Assembly: GCF_050633425.1 (NCBI RefSeq)
Contig: NZ_JBOEGM010000004.1
Coordinates: 484,636 to 548,635 of the forward strand
DNA from: Pelagimonas sp050633425
Lineage (GTDB): Bacteria; Pseudomonadota; Alphaproteobacteria; Rhodobacterales; Rhodobacteraceae
DNA: 64,000 bases
Direction of reading: 5' to 3'
Below, in pieces: positions 60,899-64,000 of this stretch. Numbering within the stretch: the first letter of the stretch is position 1; every line of letters begins with the position of its first letter. The notes beneath the pieces were generated by a model. The model was not told the origin of the DNA and did no database searches. It was given only the letters and a program-made list of their open reading frames with translations. The position numbers were made by a program, and so were the translations under genes.

Positions 60899-61606
60899 AT
60901 GAAACGTCTCGTGCCTTTGATTTTTACGTTGCTTGCCGCTTGTGCAGAGGTGCCGCAGCCTGTGATACCCCCTGCGCCCAAGGCCCCTGAGGGGAACTCG
61001 GCCATCCAGCAACAAGCGGCGCGGGCGGCCCGCCAGTTTGTTCAGGTGGTTGAGACGGTCGAGCCAATCGCGGAACGTGAATGCCGAAATGCGCGGGTTC
61101 GGATCAATTGCGACTTTCAGATCGTCGTCGATGATCGCCCCGATCAAGCCCCCAACGCGTTTCAAACGGTTGACCAGTTTGGGCGTCCCATTCTTGCGTT
61201 TAACCTCGGTTTGATAACATCCGTGCGCAATGCGGATGAGCTGGCCTTCATCATGGGCCATGAGGCGGCACATCATATCCTCAAACACTTGGACCGGGCG
61301 CAGGAAACCGCGACCTATGGCGCGGTGGTTCTGTCGGGCATTGTGGCCCTTGGTGGGGCTGATGCGGAAACCGTGAAAAACGCGGAACAGCTCGGCGCGG
61401 CGATCGGCGCGCGTACCTTTTCCAAGGATTTTGAGCTAGAGGCCGACCGGTTGGGGACTGTTATTGCTGCAAAGGCAGGGTACGATCCGGTGCGTGGATC
61501 CCTGTTTTTCACCCGGCTTCCGGATCCCGGAAATGAATTTTTGGGCACGCATCCGCCCAATGCGCAACGTCGCCAAACCGTCAAGGATGCTGCGGCTGCC
61601 CTATAG
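60899..61606 (+). CDS. M48 family metallopeptidase, lipoprotein
   Basis: 235 residues. The signal ends in a lipobox (LLAAC, cysteine at residue 15), placing it at the periplasmic face of a membrane. The zinc motif is HEAAHH at 121 to 126, with the third ligand glutamate in FELEADRLGTVIAAKAG near residue 180. GTHPPNAQRR near the C-terminus is also typical of M48 proteases such as LoiP and BepA, which act in outer-membrane quality control. Single gene. Confidence 0.92.
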   Translation: MKRLVPLIFTLLAACAEVPQPVIPPAPKAPEGNSAIQQQAARAARQFVQVVETVEPIAERECRNARVRINCDFQIVVDDRPDQAPNAFQTVDQFGRPILAFNLGLITSVRNADELAFIMGHEAAHHILKHLDRAQETATYGAVVLSGIVALGGADAETVKNAEQLGAAIGARTFSKDFELEADRLGTVIAAKAGYDPVRGSLFFTRLPDPGNEFLGTHPPNAQRRQTVKDAAAAL

Positions 61607-61706
61607 GCCAATGCGCGGGTTTTGGCCTCGTTGACCTGCATCAAAGCAAAAACGACTGCTGGCGCTAGCATCCCACCTGTCCATCAGGAGCAGGAAGGAA
61701 TCGCAG

Positions 61707-61964
61707 ATGCAGAGCCGCGAGACATTAAAACGTCATGCCACGCTAGTCGACGATATGGCCGGAGCCGTCGGTGTTGATCTTGAGGCTGAGGTCTTGGACG
61801 GACACTTGCGGATATCCGAACTTGATGATGTGGTCTTGCGATGCACCGGTTGCAGCAAGCCTGACGCCTGCACCGCGTGGCTGGCGAAACAAACCGTTCA
61901 AGCTGCCTCGCCACCTGAGTATTGCCGCAACGCCTCTTTGTTCGCAGAATTGAAACGGATGTAA
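61707..61964 (+). CDS. DUF6455 family protein, copy 1
   Basis: 85 residues. The family pattern is a helical N-terminal part (DDMAGAVGVDLEAEVLDGHL), then a cysteine motif C-x2-C-x5-C in LRCTGCSKPDACTAWLAKQ and a last cysteine in PPEYCRNASLF. The four cysteines could hold a metal or iron-sulfur cluster (inference). AGGAAGGA precedes the ATG. First of three tandem paralogues. Confidence 0.85.
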   Translation: MQSRETLKRHATLVDDMAGAVGVDLEAEVLDGHLRISELDDVVLRCTGCSKPDACTAWLAKQTVQAASPPEYCRNASLFAELKRM

Positions 61965-61967
61965 GCC

Positions 61968-62273
61968 ATGGTAGATGAACACGCCGTGAAACCGGCCAAA
62001 TTGGTGCTGGGCCCCGAAAATGAACACTATTGGCTGGTAAAACGGATGGCCAAGGCGACCGGGATTGATTTGGTCAAGGCCGCTGAAGCCAACATCATGA
62101 CCCAAGAGGATTGGGCCGGTATCGTCACGCATTGTCGTGGCTGTGATTGGTCGGAGGGGTGTGGTCGCTGGCTTGATCAAACGACAGAAGTTCAGCGTGC
62201 CCTGCCGACCCCTTGTATTAATCGTAGCCGCCTTGCGGACATTAAGAGCGAACTTGAGGAGATGCAGTCATGA
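61968..62273 (+). CDS. DUF6455 family protein, copy 2
   Basis: 101 residues, starting three bases after copy 1. AKATGIDLVKAAEANIMTQE leads to the same C-x2-C-x5-C motif in THCRGCDWSEGCGRWLDQ, with a last cysteine in PTPCINRSRL. It has an N-terminal extension of about 15 residues relative to copy 1. The stop overlaps the start of copy 3 as ATGA. Confidence 0.85.
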   Translation: MVDEHAVKPAKLVLGPENEHYWLVKRMAKATGIDLVKAAEANIMTQEDWAGIVTHCRGCDWSEGCGRWLDQTTEVQRALPTPCINRSRLADIKSELEEMQS

Positions 62274-62533
62274 CCCAACATCTCGGCGATCCTGCCCGGC
62301 ATTTCTTTATGACGCGGAGCGTTGCCCGAACGATGGGCCTCAGCTTGAGCGAAGAGATGCAGACCGGCAACCTCGCGCCAGAGACCTATGCGAGAATGGT
62401 GACGCATTGCCGTGGCTGTGCCTTGGTCGAAGCCTGCGAATCTTGGCTGGCGAAGCAATCTGCGCTGGTCGCGACACCTCCGCCTGGGTGCTGCAATGGC
62501 GAACTTTTGACGAGTTTGCGTCGGCCACACTGA
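62270..62533 (+). CDS. DUF6455 family protein, copy 3
   Basis: 87 residues. RTMGLSLSEEMQTGNLAPET leads to THCRGCALVEACESWLAKQ, again C-x2-C-x5-C, ending PPPGCCNGELL. The TH-CRGC context is shared with copy 2 more than with copy 1, suggesting copies 2 and 3 are the more recent duplication. A terminator follows, closing a three-gene operon. Confidence 0.85.
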   Translation: MTQHLGDPARHFFMTRSVARTMGLSLSEEMQTGNLAPETYARMVTHCRGCALVEACESWLAKQSALVATPPPGCCNGELLTSLRRPH

Positions 62534-62559
62534 CGGCGGGCGCCGAACGGTACAAAACA

Positions 62560-62593
62560 AAAAGCCCCGAAGCAGTGATTGCTCGGGGCTTTT
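62560..62593. terminator. Terminator after the DUF6455 operon
   Basis: AAAAGCCCCGA and TCGGGGCTTTT form an 11-base-pair stem with a 12-base loop. A- and T-runs on both sides make it usable from both directions, also ending the convergent NDUFA9-like gene. Confidence 0.85.
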
Positions 62594-62615
62594 GTGTTTT
62601 GGGGATGCGCGAAAC

Positions 62616-63599
62616 TTAATGCGCCCGCAGGTTCTTGGCCGAATCTTTGATCGCGTCGAACTGGCCCGACGGGCGGAAGCGCCAGAGGTATTCCGGTAGC
62701 ATCGTTTCCAAATCGACGGGTTTGATGCCCAAGTCAGCAAAACCCTGGGCCCCTTCGGTAACGATATTATCGGATTTTAGGCTACGCACTTGATCTCCGG
62801 TAATCTGTGCAGGGACGAGGCCCAATGACAGTTTTTCGGTGAATTCAGAAATCGGGCCAATGATGGCGGCCACCCAGAATGGAATGTTCGCAACCAAACG
62901 ACGGCGGTGCGTCACGGCCAGCATGGTGTCCATCAGCGCGCGGAAGCTGTGAACATCGGGTCCGCCCAGTTCATAAACACCTGCTTCGGCATGGCCCAGT
63001 GCCGATTGAACAGCGGCTTTGGCGACGTCGTCGACATAAACCGGCTGAAATTTTGTGTTGGCCCCTACGATTGGCAAAACCACGCTAAAGCGCGCCAACG
63101 TGCTAAAGCGATTAAAGAACGAATCCTCGGGCCCGAACATCACGGATGGCCGAAGAATCACCGCGCCAGGATACTGCGCTGTCACCGCATCTTCGCCTCG
63201 GGCTTTGGATTTGGCGTACAAGCTATCAGAGGCCGCATCCGCACCGATCGCAGAAATATGGGTCAACTGGCCGACATTTTGTTCAGTTGCGATTCGGGCG
63301 ATCCGGCCTGCGCCGTCTACGTGAACCGCATCAAAATTGTTCTTCCCGGATTTATCGAACGTCCCAACACAGTTCACAACTGCGTCTGCGCCGTCCATGG
63401 CAGCGCGCACGCTGTCATCATCGCGAATGTTGCAAAAGACAGGTTCCACTTGGCCAACAACACCATAGGGGCGCACATGAAGCGCCTCGTTGGGGCGGCG
63501 AACGGCGACACGAACGCGCCAACCTTCTTTCGCCATGCGCCGGGCGATATAGCGCCCCAGGAATCCCGCTCCGCCGAAAATGGTGACGAGTTTGGGCAT
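62616..63599 (-). CDS. Complex I NDUFA9-like NAD(P)-binding protein
   Basis: 327 residues from MPKLVTIFGGAGFLGRYIAR at 63599; the longer open frame continues into the tRNA and is not used. Atypical short-chain dehydrogenase with NAD(P) loop GGAGFLGRYIARR, then VAVRRPNEALHVRPYG and ILRPSVMFGPEDSFFNRFS. It resembles the 39-kDa NDUFA9 subunit found in mitochondrial complex I and in alphaproteobacteria, which binds NADPH structurally. No nuo genes are in the window; assignment to complex I is by similarity. Confidence 0.88.
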   Translation of the reverse strand: MPKLVTIFGGAGFLGRYIARRMAKEGWRVRVAVRRPNEALHVRPYGVVGQVEPVFCNIRDDDSVRAAMDGADAVVNCVGTFDKSGKNNFDAVHVDGAGRIARIATEQNVGQLTHISAIGADAASDSLYAKSKARGEDAVTAQYPGAVILRPSVMFGPEDSFFNRFSTLARFSVVLPIVGANTKFQPVYVDDVAKAAVQSALGHAEAGVYELGGPDVHSFRALMDTMLAVTHRRRLVANIPFWVAAIIGPISEFTEKLSLGLVPAQITGDQVRSLKSDNIVTEGAQGFADLGIKPVDLETMLPEYLWRFRPSGQFDAIKDSAKNLRAH

Positions 63600-63702
63600 T
63601 GATCTCTCCTCATGCATGCGAGCTCGGGCGCAGGAATACCGGCCTCTGGCGTCCCCGGCAAGGTGTTGGATTGCCGCGCGGATGTTTCTTTTAAAAAGAT
63701 TG

Positions 63703-63731
63703 TTGACACCCCACGGGTACGCGCTTACACC
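63703..63731 (+). promoter_or_regulatory. Predicted tRNA-Leu promoter
   Basis: A perfect TTGACA (63703-63708), 17-base spacer and TACACC (63726-63731). The start would fall about 10 bases before the mature tRNA. Confidence 0.5.
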
Positions 63732-63748
63732 GCGCTCCACCAACCCGT

Positions 63749-63807
63749 GCCCAGATGGCGGAATTGGTAGACGCGNNGTGGAGGTTCGAGTCCTCTTCTG
63801 GGCACCA
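63749..63807 (+). tRNA. tRNA-Leu, interrupted by an assembly gap
   Basis: The 5' part GCCCAGATGGCGGAATTGG continues to TAGACGCG and the 3' part ends in GGTTCGAGTCC and TCTGGGCACCA. Acceptor arms GCCCAGA/TCTGGGC pair perfectly and CCA is encoded. The D-loop and GCGGAATTGGTAGACGCG are typical of leucine tRNAs. Two N (63776-63777) stand in place of the anticodon arm and long variable arm; leucine tRNAs are about 85 bases, so roughly 26 bases are missing and the anticodon is unknown. Confidence 0.85.
63776..63777. other. Assembly gap (NN) inside tRNA-Leu
   Basis: The only ambiguous bases in the window. Their number does not reflect the true gap length, judging by the missing part of the tRNA. 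Confidence 0.95.
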
Positions 63808-64000
63808 AAAAGGACACCTTGTCCTGACTGCCCCCTTAAAGCCTTGAATGGAAAGGCTAAAGATGGGGTTCTAGGTCCGGTGTTTCGGCAGTATTCCAGA
63901 CAGTCAGTTAAGCACAGTTTCAGCACTGCGCGACGCACGGCGATGTGGCCCGATTCCCATAATTTGTAGGGTTTCGAGAGGAATTGCAGGGCTGGTACTA
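63808..64000. other. Sequence after tRNA-Leu
   Basis: No gene recognised up to the window end. AGGACACCTTGTCCT just after the tRNA is a short hairpin that may help end its transcript. Confidence 0.4.

Overview
The window is alphaproteobacterial, most likely from the Rhodobacteraceae (marine Roseobacter group). The evidence is a mobB-moeA fusion next to mobA, small proteins typical of that family (DUF1127, DUF465, DUF6455, DUF1467, a 51-residue AAFWTGLF protein), a PHB thiolase/reductase pair, a TctABC-type transporter, moderately high GC, and frequent GTG or TTG starts with overlapping stop/start pairs. No sequence search was possible; families are named from motifs and lengths.

Layout. 1-24 kb is mostly conserved chromosome: molybdenum cofactor genes, a homocysteine methyltransferase, greA, a DUF6502 gene divergent from a von Willebrand A lipoprotein gene, ETF-quinone oxidoreductase, isoprenoid genes (ispE, a polyprenyl diphosphate synthase), a methyltransferase, phbB and phbA, an EAL protein, rpsD, a candidate small RNA, and a LacI/YcaQ pair. 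It ends at tRNA-Arg(CCT). 24-36 kb is accessory and eroded. It holds a decayed AAA+ ATPase gene, a decayed metallophosphoesterase gene, a Hint-domain protein gene and an IS3 remnant. It also holds a sugar-acid-like catabolic and transport cluster (GntR regulator, Gfo/Idh dehydrogenase, DHDPS-family aldolase or dehydratase, TctC/B/A), whose terminal aldehyde dehydrogenase gene is broken and abuts an IS6 transposase fragment. Two 57-base direct repeats bracket this cluster.

36-46 kb carries two membrane acyltransferase-type genes flanking a catabolic cluster: a FAD hydroxylase, a LysR regulator with a perfect palindrome beside its start, a PF06684 protein, an alpha/beta hydrolase, a flavin reductase, a luciferase-like monooxygenase and an aldehyde dehydrogenase. 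The gene set resembles two-component ring-opening pathways for aromatic N-heterocycles, but the substrate is unknown. It is the best candidate here for an undescribed pathway.

46-64 kb returns to conserved chromosome: carB, pabB/pabC, aspS, a frameshifted thioredoxin-like gene, a DUF1800/DUF1501 pair, an orphan response regulator, methylmalonyl-CoA epimerase, several small conserved genes, an M48 lipoprotein protease, three tandem DUF6455 genes, an NDUFA9-like protein, and a tRNA-Leu interrupted by an assembly gap (NN).
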